DNA of 64,000 nucleotides, taken from Methylotenera sp. Lineage in GTDB: Bacteria > Pseudomonadota > Gammaproteobacteria > Burkholderiales > Methylophilaceae. The first letter of the stretch is position 1, and the number at the start of each line of letters is the position of its first letter. The notes under the pieces were generated by a model. It had not been told where the DNA came from. It searched no databases and saw only the letters and a list, made by a program, of their open reading frames with translations. The translations under genes and the position numbers were made by a program. The DNA is taken from the NCBI GenBank assembly GCA_013141495.1, contig JABFQV010000010.1:62001-126000 (forward strand), in the 5' to 3' direction. Below are positions 8,482 to 18,058 of this stretch, piece by piece.

Positions 8482-10867
8482 GCTTGCTCTCAAAAGTAAG
8501 CACCATCGGTGCAACCAAAACAGCAATCCCAACCCCGATTAATAAGGTTAAACCGAAACTGGAAAGCGCTTGCATCGAACTAAATGCCAGTAATCCAAAT
8601 GATAGTAAAGTGGTACCTGCCGAAAGAAACACACCTGCAAGAGAAGCCGCCGCATGAACACCGCCTTCACGCAGGAATATTGAATAATTGACGCCAACAC
8701 CTAATACCAGCATGAGTGCCATGATATTAAATAACGACAAAGGTATATGGAGATAGCCAAAAACACCAAACGTTAGTGAAATAGCAAGTAATGTTGGTGT
8801 CATGATGACGAAGGCCTGAAGTCCCCTATAGCGGACAAATAACACGCCATAAACAAGTGCTATCAGCCCCAATATCCATAGAGATCCCCACTCACGATAA
8901 TTTTTAAGCAACTCACTAATACTGCCAGCTTTATCAACAAAGGTAATGCCTTTAAGATCGGCAGCAATATCACGGAGGCTGTCTACGTCATTGATGCCTT
9001 GAGGCAAGCCTAATGCTGCGAAGCCATGATGGGTCTGGCCTAGCCAAAGATTACGTGTACTTGCTGATATGGGAGATTTAAGCCAGTCTTCGATACTTAA
9101 AATGCTGCCTTCAGATGCCTTGAATGTATCGATTTGATTTTTAATGACTTCATCACGCAAGCCGGCGCTTTCAAACATAGCATTCAACAAACCTACATCG
9201 GAAAAGACGTGTGCAGACCATAATTCACGGTTTTTTTGTTGCGTCGCAATTGACGGCACAAAACTGGAAATGCCCTGATAACTTGAAATTTTACCTTGCT
9301 CTGCCAGAGCGGCGAGGCGTGCTGTCAGTTTTTCTTCGTTGACCAGGACTTCATCAGCCGTTTTTCCTTCAACCAAAAAAAATTGGCTACTGTTACCAAT
9401 ACCGGACAATTCCCTTATTTTTGATTCCTGGCTTGCGAGTAAAGGCGGCCTGGTGATCAGTAAATGTACATCGTCATCAGCATGCAATTGCAGCCATCCG
9501 GGAATAGATACGACCAAGATAAAGGCCGCAATGACATAACACGCTCGCTTTGTTATGTGCGCTTGCCACCAATTAAGCAGGAATTTAGGTCCGGCAACGG
9601 CCAGCTCCGGATCACGGCTATTAGGCTTAACAAGAAATGTCGGCAGCAACAAAAATACCGTCAGCCACGCGGAGCCCAGTCCGACCACTGCAAATAAGCC
9701 GATTTGCGAGAGCGCAGGAAACGGGGCCAGCGTCAATGCACTATACCCAAGTAAACTCGTTGAGAGTGCAACCGTCAAGCCTGGTGCAATGCGTCTTAAT
9801 CCGGACTCAGGCTCCCAAGTGTCACCGGCACCAAGATGAGCAGCAAAATATTGAATCGCGTAATCAATAGCCTCGCCTATTAAGCTGGCGCCAAAAACAA
9901 GTGTAATCAGATGTATTTCACCATAAAACCAAACGGTCGCAGCAAGTGCCGCACTAATGCCAAACCCTACCGAGAGCAAGCCCAGAGCCAATGGGCGTAT
10001 GGATCTAAATACAAGATAAAGTAAAGCCAACATGCCCACTAATGATCCTGCGCCTATCAAATCAACTTCACGCTCGGCATTCGCACGAGCGGTCTCTGCG
10101 TAAAAGACGGTACCTGTACGCAATACCTCTGTGGCTGGGTAATGCTGCTTTATCTTCGTTTCAGCAACCCTCACGGCATCGATAACTTGCTGCTGCACCT
10201 GATTGTCGTAAGCTGATCCGGTTAATTCAGCTGAAACGAAAACCCAAGTGATGTCTGTTTTATTTGTGCCTGTTTTATCGTTTCCAGCGCCCCATTGCTC
10301 GACACTGTGAGTAACGAGCATGCCGTTCTCAGGTTCAAGCTTTAAATTTTTTAGTGGCAGGCTCGCAATCCATGCGTCGGTAAAACCAAATGGGTCATCA
10401 GCAGGTGACAGCGTCAACCCAAACTGAAACGGTGCATACAGTTTTTGCTGCAAACGGTTTTCAAGATTCACGTTCCCATTCATCAGTAAACTACGATCAG
10501 CATCTGCAAGCAGGTTAAATTGATGTTGAAGATAAACTTCCGTCCACTGCTTAGGATCAACAGCTGGAATATCGGCAATTATTTTTCTGAAAACCTGATG
10601 CTCACCTAAGCTAGTAGAAAAGGCTTTTGCCGCTATAGTTGCTGGCTCTGACGATGGATGTCCGATAAGAAACACGGCACGGTTTCCTGCAATATCTGCT
10701 AATTTTTGAACGGCATACTCTGCAACAGGATTACGTTCTGTAGGGGGCAGCAATAAAAGCAGATTCGTTTGCAGCGGAAACTTGTTATAGAACTGCATGG
10801 TGCATATGCCAGCAACACCCAGCGCCAACACCAGCCACAAATAGGCTCTAATTTTCACTGCATTCAT
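8474..10867 (-). CDS. apeM: MMPL/RND-family exporter (ApeM-like)
   Basis: The 797-residue protein has the MMPL layout: one N-terminal transmembrane helix (about residues 7-25), a large periplasmic loop, a bundle of about five helices (about 270-415), a second helix near 440-460 with another periplasmic loop, and a final bundle (about 660-790). The duplicated architecture and residues such as GEAIDYAIQYF and GVGVNYSIFL in the membrane bundles match the COG4258 exporters found in aryl polyene and xanthomonadin clusters. It should move the lipid-linked pigment out of the inner membrane using the proton gradient. It overlaps the LolA-like gene upstream by four bases and the lipoprotein gene downstream. 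Confidence 0.85.
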   Translation of the reverse strand: MNAVKIRAYLWLVLALGVAGICTMQFYNKFPLQTNLLLLLPPTERNPVAEYAVQKLADIAGNRAVFLIGHPSSEPATIAAKAFSTSLGEHQVFRKIIADIPAVDPKQWTEVYLQHQFNLLADADRSLLMNGNVNLENRLQQKLYAPFQFGLTLSPADDPFGFTDAWIASLPLKNLKLEPENGMLVTHSVEQWGAGNDKTGTNKTDITWVFVSAELTGSAYDNQVQQQVIDAVRVAETKIKQHYPATEVLRTGTVFYAETARANAEREVDLIGAGSLVGMLALLYLVFRSIRPLALGLLSVGFGISAALAATVWFYGEIHLITLVFGASLIGEAIDYAIQYFAAHLGAGDTWEPESGLRRIAPGLTVALSTSLLGYSALTLAPFPALSQIGLFAVVGLGSAWLTVFLLLPTFLVKPNSRDPELAVAGPKFLLNWWQAHITKRACYVIAAFILVVSIPGWLQLHADDDVHLLITRPPLLASQESKIRELSGIGNSSQFFLVEGKTADEVLVNEEKLTARLAALAEQGKISSYQGISSFVPSIATQQKNRELWSAHVFSDVGLLNAMFESAGLRDEVIKNQIDTFKASEGSILSIEDWLKSPISASTRNLWLGQTHHGFAALGLPQGINDVDSLRDIAADLKGITFVDKAGSISELLKNYREWGSLWILGLIALVYGVLFVRYRGLQAFVIMTPTLLAISLTFGVFGYLHIPLSLFNIMALMLVLGVGVNYSIFLREGGVHAAASLAGVFLSAGTTLLSFGLLAFSSMQALSSFGLTLLIGVGIAVLVAPMVLTFESKHA

Positions 10868-11517
10868 GGTGTGGTTTTTAGACTAGCTGTTGGCGTGGAG
10901 AACAACTGTAATTCAGTATCAATCAGGTCCGTTGCACCCAGCGTTTTTCGAAAACGCAGAGTCGCGGTGTCACCGCTCGCTTCAGTAATAATAATGGTCT
11001 CTACAAATTGCCCACCAGAAAGTTCTATTAGCGACAGTGATTTTAATAGCTGTTGCTGGCGTGGTATTAGCGCCAATTTCCACTTATCTGTATCACCTTG
11101 TGCAGTCACCTCAAAGTATGTGTTTAAGGCAGATACATTAGCTCCCAAAATGGCACGAAATACTCTCCCGACTTGTGCCAATCCTGGAACATCGCGAAAA
11201 CTTCTCTCTTTGCGTAATCCGTTAGCATCGATTTCAATTATTTTATCTTCACCCAAAACATAGCTGATATTGTAGGGTTGCAATATCTGCCAAAGGACAC
11301 CATAACTACGTGAGTATGTCAGTTTGCCCGTTGTGATCAGCGGCCGCTTTAATGCCTGCATCTGTTTCGTTTGAGTAAATTCAGCGCGAATGACAGCATG
11401 CTGCTCAATTTTATGGCCGATTTTATTCAGTAGATCAACCTCTGCTGCGCTCACTGCGGTTGAAGAAAAAACTACCGTTAAGAGTGCAAGAGCAAGCGTT
11501 ATAATTTTGCGTTGCAT
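10864..11517 (-). CDS. apeL: LolA-like outer-membrane lipoprotein carrier (ApeL-like)
   Basis: The 217-residue protein begins with a Sec signal peptide (residues 1-24, cleavage probably after AVSA) and continues into a LolA-type domain. The segment VIRAEFTQTKQMQALKRPL near residues 42-60 is the usual LolA start, followed by the GKLTYSRSYGVLWQI strand. LolA proteins shuttle hydrophobic lipids across the periplasm; in aryl polyene clusters the dedicated copy is thought to carry the pigment lipid between the MMPL exporter and the outer membrane. It overlaps the thioesterase gene by 19 bp and the exporter gene by four, so it is tightly coupled in the operon. Confidence 0.85.
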   Translation of the reverse strand: MQRKIITLALALLTVVFSSTAVSAAEVDLLNKIGHKIEQHAVIRAEFTQTKQMQALKRPLITTGKLTYSRSYGVLWQILQPYNISYVLGEDKIIEIDANGLRKERSFRDVPGLAQVGRVFRAILGANVSALNTYFEVTAQGDTDKWKLALIPRQQQLLKSLSLIELSGGQFVETIIITEASGDTATLRFRKTLGATDLIDTELQLFSTPTASLKTTP

Positions 11518-11924
11518 GCCTGCTCCAGATTAGTAAACACAATAGCCGGGGAAACGTATTGCAACTCAAGTGTCATCGCATCAATGGCCACCTGCACGGT
11601 ATGCCCCTTGGTTAGTCGCTCACCTGACCCTGCATCAAAAATCTCATAACCTATTTTGATGCGATTTTCATACTCCAGAAGCGTCGCTTCGACACGTAAC
11701 TGTTGGTTGTAAAGCGCGGGACGAACGTACTTGAGATGACACTCAACCACTGGCCATAAATAACCGGAGGCTTTCATCTCAGGATAATCGTAATTAAAAA
11801 GACGCAGCAACGCACAGCGCGCAATTTCGAAGTATTTAACATAGTGCCCATGCCAGGCGACATTCATGGCATCAACGTCGTGAAATGGCACTTCAACATG
11901 AATAGACGCGCTTAGTTTAGCCAT
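11499..11924 (-). CDS. apeK: 4-hydroxybenzoyl-CoA-type thioesterase, hotdog fold (ApeK-like)
   Basis: From the ATG at 11924 the protein has 141 residues and starts MAKLSASIHVEVPFHDVDAMNVAWHG, a typical 4HBT/YbgC start with the catalytic Asp in HDVDAMNV and a hotdog helix GHYVKYFEIARCALL. It would hydrolyse aryl- or acyl-thioesters, serving either product release or proofreading of misprimed ACP. An ATG at 11948 adds eight residues; neither has a clear Shine-Dalgarno. The gene overlaps the ammonia lyase end by eight bases and the LolA-like gene start by 19, so it is part of the same transcript. Confidence 0.8.
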   Translation of the reverse strand: MAKLSASIHVEVPFHDVDAMNVAWHGHYVKYFEIARCALLRLFNYDYPEMKASGYLWPVVECHLKYVRPALYNQQLRVEATLLEYENRIKIGYEIFDAGSGERLTKGHTVQVAIDAMTLELQYVSPAIVFTNLEQACNAKL

Positions 11925-13506
11925 GAGGATATAGTTCCCAATGACCATTGCGTATCAGATTAATCATAGTGCGTAACTCTGTATCCAATGGACGGTCTTC
12001 ATCAAGGAACGCGGTGTGCTCAGCAACATTTTTCATAAAGTCTGTCACCGCTGCAGGCAGTGAAGTTGGGTTGGCGTCAGCCAGATTCTGACGTAGCGTT
12101 ACCCCCTGCACCGTAGTCATGATCATCGCAGCCGCTACTTGCTCCGTGAGCTCAAGCACCCGCAGGCAATCTCGCGCTGCGATGGTGCCCATACTCACTT
12201 TATCTTGATTATGACATTCAGTTGATCGAGAAAACACACTGGCAGGCATGGTTAACTTCAGGGCTTCCGCCGTCCATGCGGACACCCCGATCTGGACGGC
12301 TTTGAAGCCATGATTAATTGACGCACGTTCACCACAGCTTCCCGACAGGTTTTGTGGCAATCCATGGTTATATTTACTATCAACCAGCAAGGCAAGTTGC
12401 CGATCCATAAGATCGGCAAGATTGGCAACGGCAGTCTTGAGTGAGTCCATCGCAAAAGCGATGTGACCGCCATAAAAATGGCCGCCATGTAATACCAGTT
12501 CGGCATCCCCATCAATCAAAGGATTGTCATTAGCACTATTAAGCTCATTCTCAATATCACGTCGCATCCAGGTGAGCGCATCGCGCGTAACACCAATCAC
12601 GTGTGGTGCACACCTGATTGAATAACGGTCTTGTAATCTAATAACTTCATCATCATTCCCACGCAGATCATCGTGAATCCATGCCGCGGCTTCATTCTGG
12701 CCGGCATGCGGCTTAGCCGCAAATAAGCGTGGGTCGAAGTGACCGCGATTGCCACGCACCGCGACAGATGCCAATGCCGTTAGACGACAACACAGTTTTG
12801 ATAAGTAATCAGCACGTCGCCATGCCAGACAAGCCAAGCCGGTCATTACTGCTGTGCCGTTCATAATTGCCAGGCCTTCTTTAGGCGCTAGTTTAAGTGG
12901 CGTCAAACCAACCGTGGCTAATACAGACGCTGCCGGACTTAGTGTCCCTTCATAGCGCACCTCCCGCTCACCAATCAGTGCTGCTGCTACATAAGATAAC
13001 GGGGTTAAGTCCCCGCTCGCGCCAACCGAGCCTTCAGAAGGAATATTCGGCAATATCCGGTAATTAACGAGTGCCGCCAACTGTTCTAACAACTCCCAGC
13101 GCACACCGGAATAGCCCTGCGCCAATGAGTTAATACGGCAAACCAGAACCGCCAACGTCTCTTCATCGTCAAGATACGCACCAAGACCGCATCCATGGTA
13201 GCGCGTTAAATGTAGTGGCAGATCGGCTACCAGATGTGGCGGTACCGTGACCGTGCAAGAGTCGCCATAGCCTGTGTTTACGCCATAAACAACTCCGTTG
13301 TCGGCAAGAAGACGCTCCAGGAATGCAGCGCCACTTTTTATGCGGCGTGCAAATTCCGGCGCTTGGGACAGCAATACACCCTTGTTACTTCGGCTCACAC
13401 TGATGACGTCTTCAATACTGAGTCGACCTGCGCCTATTTCAACGCTATTTACATTTGTATATTCGTTTGTATATTGCAGCTTATTTACTAAAGAACTGGA
13501 TTGCAT
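11917..13506 (-). CDS. Aromatic amino acid ammonia lyase (HAL/TAL family)
   Basis: The 529-residue protein belongs to the MIO-dependent lyases. The Ala163-Ser164-Gly165 triad (VGASGDLTPLSY) forms the MIO cofactor, and the catalytic Tyr74 lies in YGVNTGYG. The product would be trans-cinnamate, 4-coumarate or urocanate by substrate; in a pigment cluster 4-coumarate from tyrosine, as aryl starter, is most likely. The substrate-selectivity pair, aligned by eye, is Tyr103-His104 (TRYHGCG), unlike His-Leu in Rhodobacter TAL and Ser-His in classical HAL. It sits between apeJ- and apeK-like genes, 15 bp after apeJ, where a 13-bp direct repeat (AGACCTTGTTGTT) has duplicated. Confidence 0.85.
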   Translation of the reverse strand: MQSSSLVNKLQYTNEYTNVNSVEIGAGRLSIEDVISVSRSNKGVLLSQAPEFARRIKSGAAFLERLLADNGVVYGVNTGYGDSCTVTVPPHLVADLPLHLTRYHGCGLGAYLDDEETLAVLVCRINSLAQGYSGVRWELLEQLAALVNYRILPNIPSEGSVGASGDLTPLSYVAAALIGEREVRYEGTLSPAASVLATVGLTPLKLAPKEGLAIMNGTAVMTGLACLAWRRADYLSKLCCRLTALASVAVRGNRGHFDPRLFAAKPHAGQNEAAAWIHDDLRGNDDEVIRLQDRYSIRCAPHVIGVTRDALTWMRRDIENELNSANDNPLIDGDAELVLHGGHFYGGHIAFAMDSLKTAVANLADLMDRQLALLVDSKYNHGLPQNLSGSCGERASINHGFKAVQIGVSAWTAEALKLTMPASVFSRSTECHNQDKVSMGTIAARDCLRVLELTEQVAAAMIMTTVQGVTLRQNLADANPTSLPAAVTDFMKNVAEHTAFLDEDRPLDTELRTMINLIRNGHWELYPHG

Positions 13507-13521
13507 GTTTAGACCTTGTTG

Positions 13522-15213
13522 TTAGACCTTGTTGTTAGATGCAGCATCTTGCCGCCAAAAATCATAAAAATTAAACCATTGATACGGCGCGAGTAAACAA
13601 TAAGCCTCAAGCCGCAACGCATATTGCTGAATATAAGCCTGCAACCGCGCCTGGCGATCACGTCTAGGCAACTCTATCCGCTCAGCGAATGATTCAAAAT
13701 GAATACGGTAATCATGCTTGTCACGCAAGCAAAAAAACAGGTAAACCGGACATTCCAGCAAACTGGCCAGTATCCATGGTCCTTGTGCAAAAGGGGCAGA
13801 TTCGCCTAAGAACTCAACCTGAGAAACTCGGCCATTTTCTGCTGGCGGGGTGCGATCACCAACAATCACAATAAACTCGCCGCGATCAATTTTCTCCTGA
13901 AACATAATCGCTGTATCTGGTCCAAAATGTGACACTTGAATCAGATTAACCCCAAACTCTGCATTGGCCTGCTTGAGTGTCTGGTTAAACTTATGCGCAT
14001 GTTCAGTATAAACCACAGCGTTGACGACAGCTCGTTGCTTGCTTGTTGCTAATGCACGCGTCATTTCAACACTGCCAAGATGCGAGGCTATCAGCAATGC
14101 GCCTTGACCAGAGCTGAGCAGCTGATTAAATTCTTCGCGGTCAGGGAATGCCACACGACCGTTATCAAAACCGCCCATCCAGGCTGATAGCTTATCAAGC
14201 CCGGATTGGGCAAAAGCCATCATCTGCTGAAAGCTACCACGCCAATTGGCTTGAATCGTGGATTGACCCGACTTCAAGTTAATTTTTTGCAAGTAATCGA
14301 TAGAGGCTGCTCGTGCTTTTTTTCCTGTCAGAAAAAAATACCCTACCACCGGATAAAGTAACAGTCTGGCAGCGTGCTCGCCCAGCAATCTGTAACAAGT
14401 AAAAATAATCCGCAAACCCAAGCTACTGCCTCGCTCCGATAAATGCGACCAATGATTAGATTGAGTTTTTTTTTGCCTGGGCAGTTTTCTCCATAACAAC
14501 AACGGTAAACGCAGCAGCATGCCAAAAAACAGGCGTGTATGCATCTTGGTAATTCGTATATTGTCGCGGAGCATATTAAAATGCGACAGGCCATCCGGTG
14601 GGTAAATCACCTTAGTGGCTATATTTTTAAATATCAATCCACGCCAGGCTAGCCTAACCAGAATTTCAATATCAAAATCCATACGCTCGGGAAGTTTCAC
14701 GCTATTGATTAAGTCGCAAGTCGACGCCAACGGATACAGCCGAAAGCCACACATCGAATCGCCAATCGCAGAGGATAAGGTTTCGATGCGAACCCAGAAA
14801 TGCGTAATATAGCGACCATAAAGCCTGCCCTTTGGTACAGAGGCGTCATAACTTGGTTTTCCACAAATAACCGCCTGTGGGTTATTGACACCACACGCAA
14901 TAAATTGCTGAACATCATGAGTATCATGCTGACCATCCGCATCAATCTGTAATGCATGACTGAAACCTGCATGATACGCTTCACGCATCCCGCGCATGAC
15001 GGCTGCGCCTTTACCGCCATTTTGCGCCAATCGAAACAGATGGATGATCGGATAGTCTGCAGCTAATTCACTCAAAACCTTCTGAGTGGCATCGTCACTG
15101 CCGTCATCAACGATAAAGATAGGTAGCTGCTGTGGCGCAAGCCTCTCAACCATATTGCGAATGGTATCTTTATGGTTGTAGATTGGGATAAGAATACAGG
15201 GGCTGTAATTCAT
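13522..15213 (-). CDS. apeJ: Glycosyltransferase family 2 / acyltransferase fusion (ApeJ-like)
   Basis: This 563-residue protein joins two enzymes. Residues 1-240 form a GT2 domain with the start CILIPIYNHKD, the VDDGSDD motif near 35-41 and DADGQHD near 91-97 for metal and nucleotide sugar. Residues about 265-550 form a LpxL/HtrB-like acyltransferase with a catalytic HxxxxE at His378-Glu383 (SHLGSVE). It would build the lipid/sugar anchor and move the aryl polyene chain from ACP to it at the inner membrane. The start overlaps the upstream dehydratase stop by four bases (ATGA). The fusion is usual for aryl polyene clusters. Confidence 0.85.
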   Translation of the reverse strand: MNYSPCILIPIYNHKDTIRNMVERLAPQQLPIFIVDDGSDDATQKVLSELAADYPIIHLFRLAQNGGKGAAVMRGMREAYHAGFSHALQIDADGQHDTHDVQQFIACGVNNPQAVICGKPSYDASVPKGRLYGRYITHFWVRIETLSSAIGDSMCGFRLYPLASTCDLINSVKLPERMDFDIEILVRLAWRGLIFKNIATKVIYPPDGLSHFNMLRDNIRITKMHTRLFFGMLLRLPLLLWRKLPRQKKTQSNHWSHLSERGSSLGLRIIFTCYRLLGEHAARLLLYPVVGYFFLTGKKARAASIDYLQKINLKSGQSTIQANWRGSFQQMMAFAQSGLDKLSAWMGGFDNGRVAFPDREEFNQLLSSGQGALLIASHLGSVEMTRALATSKQRAVVNAVVYTEHAHKFNQTLKQANAEFGVNLIQVSHFGPDTAIMFQEKIDRGEFIVIVGDRTPPAENGRVSQVEFLGESAPFAQGPWILASLLECPVYLFFCLRDKHDYRIHFESFAERIELPRRDRQARLQAYIQQYALRLEAYCLLAPYQWFNFYDFWRQDAASNNKV

Positions 15214-15566
15214 AAAGCACCGCCAAATGCGATACGTCCAGACGAGTATTTCCGCTCGCTGGTAGAGAATGAGAATTCAAGCTGTTTTTTTTGCTCATTC
15301 CACTTTAGCAATAACTCAAGCTTAGCATCCGGTAACACTAATGACTGAAATTTAATATGCTCTAAAGCGGTAAAACCACCTGTCAGAGAAAAATGCGCGC
15401 GCGCATAACGCACCGCCCAGTCTACTTGTACCACACCAGGTAGCACAGGCAAGTCAGGAAAGTGGCCGGCAAAATAAGCAAGTTCGATAGGTACATGCAG
15501 TTCAAGGCGCACCTGATTTTCATCATCGGCCTCACGACATATCGAAATAACATCAGGATTTAGCAT
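15210..15566 (-). CDS. apeI: Small hotdog dehydratase partner (ApeI-like)
   Basis: From the ATG at 15566 the protein has 118 residues; the longer frame to 15629 would overlap the ligase gene by 77 bp and adds an unlikely N-terminus. The hotdog signature FAGHFPDLPVLPGVVQVDW contains the histidine and the loop before the central helix seen in FabA/FabZ-like enzymes. In described aryl polyene pathways it forms a heterodimer with the ApeP-type dehydratase. A GAGAG stretch lies upstream of the chosen ATG, and the gene overlaps the ligase by 14 bp and the glycosyl/acyltransferase by four. Confidence 0.8.
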   Translation of the reverse strand: MLNPDVISICREADDENQVRLELHVPIELAYFAGHFPDLPVLPGVVQVDWAVRYARAHFSLTGGFTALEHIKFQSLVLPDAKLELLLKWNEQKKQLEFSFSTSERKYSSGRIAFGGAL

Positions 15567-16908
15567 GCAAGCTCTCTTCAGATGTAAAAAATGCAGAAAT
15601 AATCGCGCATGGTAATTTGCCTTGTGCATTCATTGGCATCTGCTCCACAAATCGCCATTGCTTAGGCAATAGTACTGCTTCAAAGCGTTGACCAAGATGC
15701 AGCTTAAGTTGCTGACGGACATGTCGCCGACCATGACGCTCTAATTGCTGGATGCCATCTGCTGACAATTCAACCAGCATACCAACACGCTGCCTGCGCC
15801 CACTCAGCACAGTTGCAGCGGCAGCAGTTACCCACGGGTGAGTAATAAGCAGAGACTCCATTTCAGGCAAAGATAATCGCTTCTCTTCAACTTTCACTAT
15901 GCGATCCAGTCGTCCAAGCAATGTGAATTTGCCATCGGCTAATATATCAATAGCGTCATCCATAGGCAAAACTGCCATATCAGCTAAAAATGGAGACATT
16001 AGCAGCATTGCACCAGCGTCATTACGTTTAACAACAACGCCTGGAAATGGCTCCCAGGCATCATTAACGCATTGTTTGCGCCAAGCGATGCCGCCAGACT
16101 CTGTGCTGCCAAATATTTCAATGGGGTCGCAGCCAATTTGCTGCTGATATTCAGTAGCCGCACTTAGCGACAATGGGCCACCCGATGAGAAAATGAAATC
16201 TGTGGATGTCATTAACGTTGATAAGGCTGTAAGTTCAGGTAAGCGCGAGAGTTGCGCTGGACTGGAAACCAGAATGCTTTTATTAAATTGAGCCATACGC
16301 TGTTTTAATATATCCGGATGGGCACAAGTAACCGTATCAAATAATCGACCAGCGCTTAGCGGCCAAAGTATTCTAAAAATCAGGCCGTATATGTGATGAT
16401 GTGGAACGGTAGCAACAATAGCACTATCTGCCAGCGCACCTCCCCAGAGCGCCTCAAGCACCTCTATTTCAGCCTCAAATTGCGCTAATGTCTTTCTGAC
16501 TCGCTTAGGCTGACCCGTGCTGCCCGATGTGTAAAGATCAATAATAGCGGCTTGTGGGTCTATTGGCGCTAGTGGCGGTGTGCTGGATTCTAGTGATGCC
16601 AATGCATCACTGACGATAGCATCAAACTCTCCAGCCAGTTGCGCTAATGTGCCAGCCTGCGTATTAGGTGGAATAACCACCTGCTTACCCGCGTAGATCA
16701 ATGCCAGCAACTGAATGGAAAAATCAAGCGTATCATTGCTGATAAGTAACCATCGGGACTCTGGACGCAACTTCAGCCCATGCGCAAGCAGCGTAACTTT
16801 ATTCGAAAATTCTTGCCAGCAGATAACGTGTTCAGCGTTATGACTGACCGGATGCGAACTGACCCGGCCGCTGGACATTAAATTGTGGAGTGAAATGAAT
16901 GTAGTCAT
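15553..16908 (-). CDS. apeH: Aryl-acid:ACP ligase (AMP-binding, ApeH-like)
   Basis: From the ATG at 16908 the protein has 451 residues and belongs to the adenylate-forming superfamily. The P-loop motif is IIDLYTSGSTGQPKRV, and later motifs EIFGSTESGGIAWR (A5) and LLGRLDRIVKVEEKRLSL (A8, hinge) are intact. It should activate the aryl carboxylic acid with ATP and load it on a cluster ACP to start the polyene. The start lies two bases beyond the stop of the membrane-protein gene, so they are translationally coupled. The product of the ammonia lyase is the likely substrate. Confidence 0.85.
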   Translation of the reverse strand: MTTFISLHNLMSSGRVSSHPVSHNAEHVICWQEFSNKVTLLAHGLKLRPESRWLLISNDTLDFSIQLLALIYAGKQVVIPPNTQAGTLAQLAGEFDAIVSDALASLESSTPPLAPIDPQAAIIDLYTSGSTGQPKRVRKTLAQFEAEIEVLEALWGGALADSAIVATVPHHHIYGLIFRILWPLSAGRLFDTVTCAHPDILKQRMAQFNKSILVSSPAQLSRLPELTALSTLMTSTDFIFSSGGPLSLSAATEYQQQIGCDPIEIFGSTESGGIAWRKQCVNDAWEPFPGVVVKRNDAGAMLLMSPFLADMAVLPMDDAIDILADGKFTLLGRLDRIVKVEEKRLSLPEMESLLITHPWVTAAAATVLSGRRQRVGMLVELSADGIQQLERHGRRHVRQQLKLHLGQRFEAVLLPKQWRFVEQMPMNAQGKLPCAIISAFFTSEESLHAKS

Positions 16909-16909
16909 T

Positions 16910-17482
16910 TCAACTGCTTTTCGTATTCTTGGCAATAAAACGTCGACGGACCAACCACTCGGCAACAAACATTGTCCCCATCAATATATAGGCAACAAAA
17001 CCGTTATAAATAGACCATACTTCACGACTTGTATGCAACGCAGTATAAATTGCAATGCCTCCGTTCAACACAAAAAAACCGCACCATACTTTTGTTGCTT
17101 GTCGCGTGTAACGAACGCCGGAAGCTGTCAGCTCCGGCTCATGCAGTCTGGCAAAACGTTCAATGATCGAGGGGGGATATTTTAATGAAAAGCCAAAAAT
17201 CAGAAGCATCCCAAAATTGACTATTGCAGGATATAAGCGCAACAATACTTCGTTGTTGGTAATCGTGGTAACAATAATGACTGAAAGTAAAACAGAGAAG
17301 ACGGCCAAGTATATCCAGGACATTCCAGATAAAATGGTTTTTGCTTCATTTCTCCAGCGAATAATTAATATTAGTGCAAGCAACATTGCAACATAGCGTG
17401 GCTGCAAGTAATGAATACCAAAGAAAATTATGACAGGATACGCCAACCAAAGCAGAATCTGAGTGAGCGTAGCCGCCTTCAT
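16910..17482 (-). CDS. apeG: Integral membrane protein, COG4648-like (ApeG-like)
   Basis: The 190-residue protein has about five to six hydrophobic segments: residues 5-24, 28-42, 54-74, 84-99, 131-148 and 157-173. The family is widespread in aryl polyene clusters, where its role is unproven; it may help a membrane step of assembly. It follows the second ACP gene by 12 bp and is directly joined to the ligase gene, so co-transcription is clear. No catalytic motif is visible. Confidence 0.75.
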   Translation of the reverse strand: MKAATLTQILLWLAYPVIIFFGIHYLQPRYVAMLLALILIIRWRNEAKTILSGMSWIYLAVFSVLLSVIIVTTITNNEVLLRLYPAIVNFGMLLIFGFSLKYPPSIIERFARLHEPELTASGVRYTRQATKVWCGFFVLNGGIAIYTALHTSREVWSIYNGFVAYILMGTMFVAEWLVRRRFIAKNTKSS

Positions 17483-17494
17483 AAAAGCAGCTAA

Positions 17495-17740
17495 TTACGC
17501 AACTAAAAGAATTTGTGCGACGCCAACTACGTCACCTACTGTACGCACACTTTTAAAGTCTTCAGGCTTGATGCGCTTGCCAGTCATCGTTTGAAGTTTG
17601 ATTGCAAGATCAACAGCATCAATGCTATCCAGATCCAAATCTTCAAAAAGATGTGTTTCCATCTTTACAGTTTCAGGGCTAATCTCAAATGTTTCAGCAA
17701 AGATTGATTTTAGCTTCCCCAAGATTTCATCATCTGTCAT
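17495..17740 (-). CDS. apeF: Acyl carrier protein 2 (ApeF-like)
   Basis: The 81-residue protein has the ACP signature DLDLDSIDAVDLAIKL; the serine in LDSID is the attachment site for 4'-phosphopantetheine. It would carry the growing aryl polyene or a separate acyl group. A good AAGGGA ribosome site precedes the ATG. The two ACPs lie in tandem, 48 bp apart, as in other aryl polyene clusters, and are presumably charged by the phosphopantetheinyl transferase at the head of the cluster. Confidence 0.9.
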   Translation of the reverse strand: MTDDEILGKLKSIFAETFEISPETVKMETHLFEDLDLDSIDAVDLAIKLQTMTGKRIKPEDFKSVRTVGDVVGVAQILLVA

Positions 17741-17788
17741 TTTTATTATTTTCCCTTTTTATTAAATTCTTATCTTTTTGTTCGTTTT

Positions 17789-18058
17789 TTATTTAGTCTC
17801 TTGAAGCTGACTCTGAACATAGCTCACCAGCGTATTGATTGAACGGAAATTCTCCCGATTTCCGCCACCATTAGCCTCTATTTGCAACTTATACCGCTTG
17901 CGTAATGCAACCCCTATTTCAAGCGCATCTATTGAATCCAAGCCTAGCCCCTCTGCTTCAAATAATGGAGCATCATTGTCAATATCTTCGGGGCTTATGT
18001 CTTCCAGATCAAGTGCATTTATAATAAGGGTCTTGATTTCAAGGCGCAGATTTTCCAT
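17789..18058 (-). CDS. apeE: Acyl carrier protein 1 (ApeE-like)
   Basis: The 89-residue protein carries the phosphopantetheine site in GLGLDSIDALEIGV, with a serine in LDSID. It is somewhat longer than the second ACP and has an unusual NGGGNRENF loop near residues 62-71. The gene overlaps the acyltransferase end by 20 bp, so translation is coupled. The presence of two ACPs with different surfaces suggests a division between starter loading and chain extension, as proposed for characterised aryl polyene systems. Confidence 0.9.
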   Translation of the reverse strand: MENLRLEIKTLIINALDLEDISPEDIDNDAPLFEAEGLGLDSIDALEIGVALRKRYKLQIEANGGGNRENFRSINTLVSYVQSQLQETK

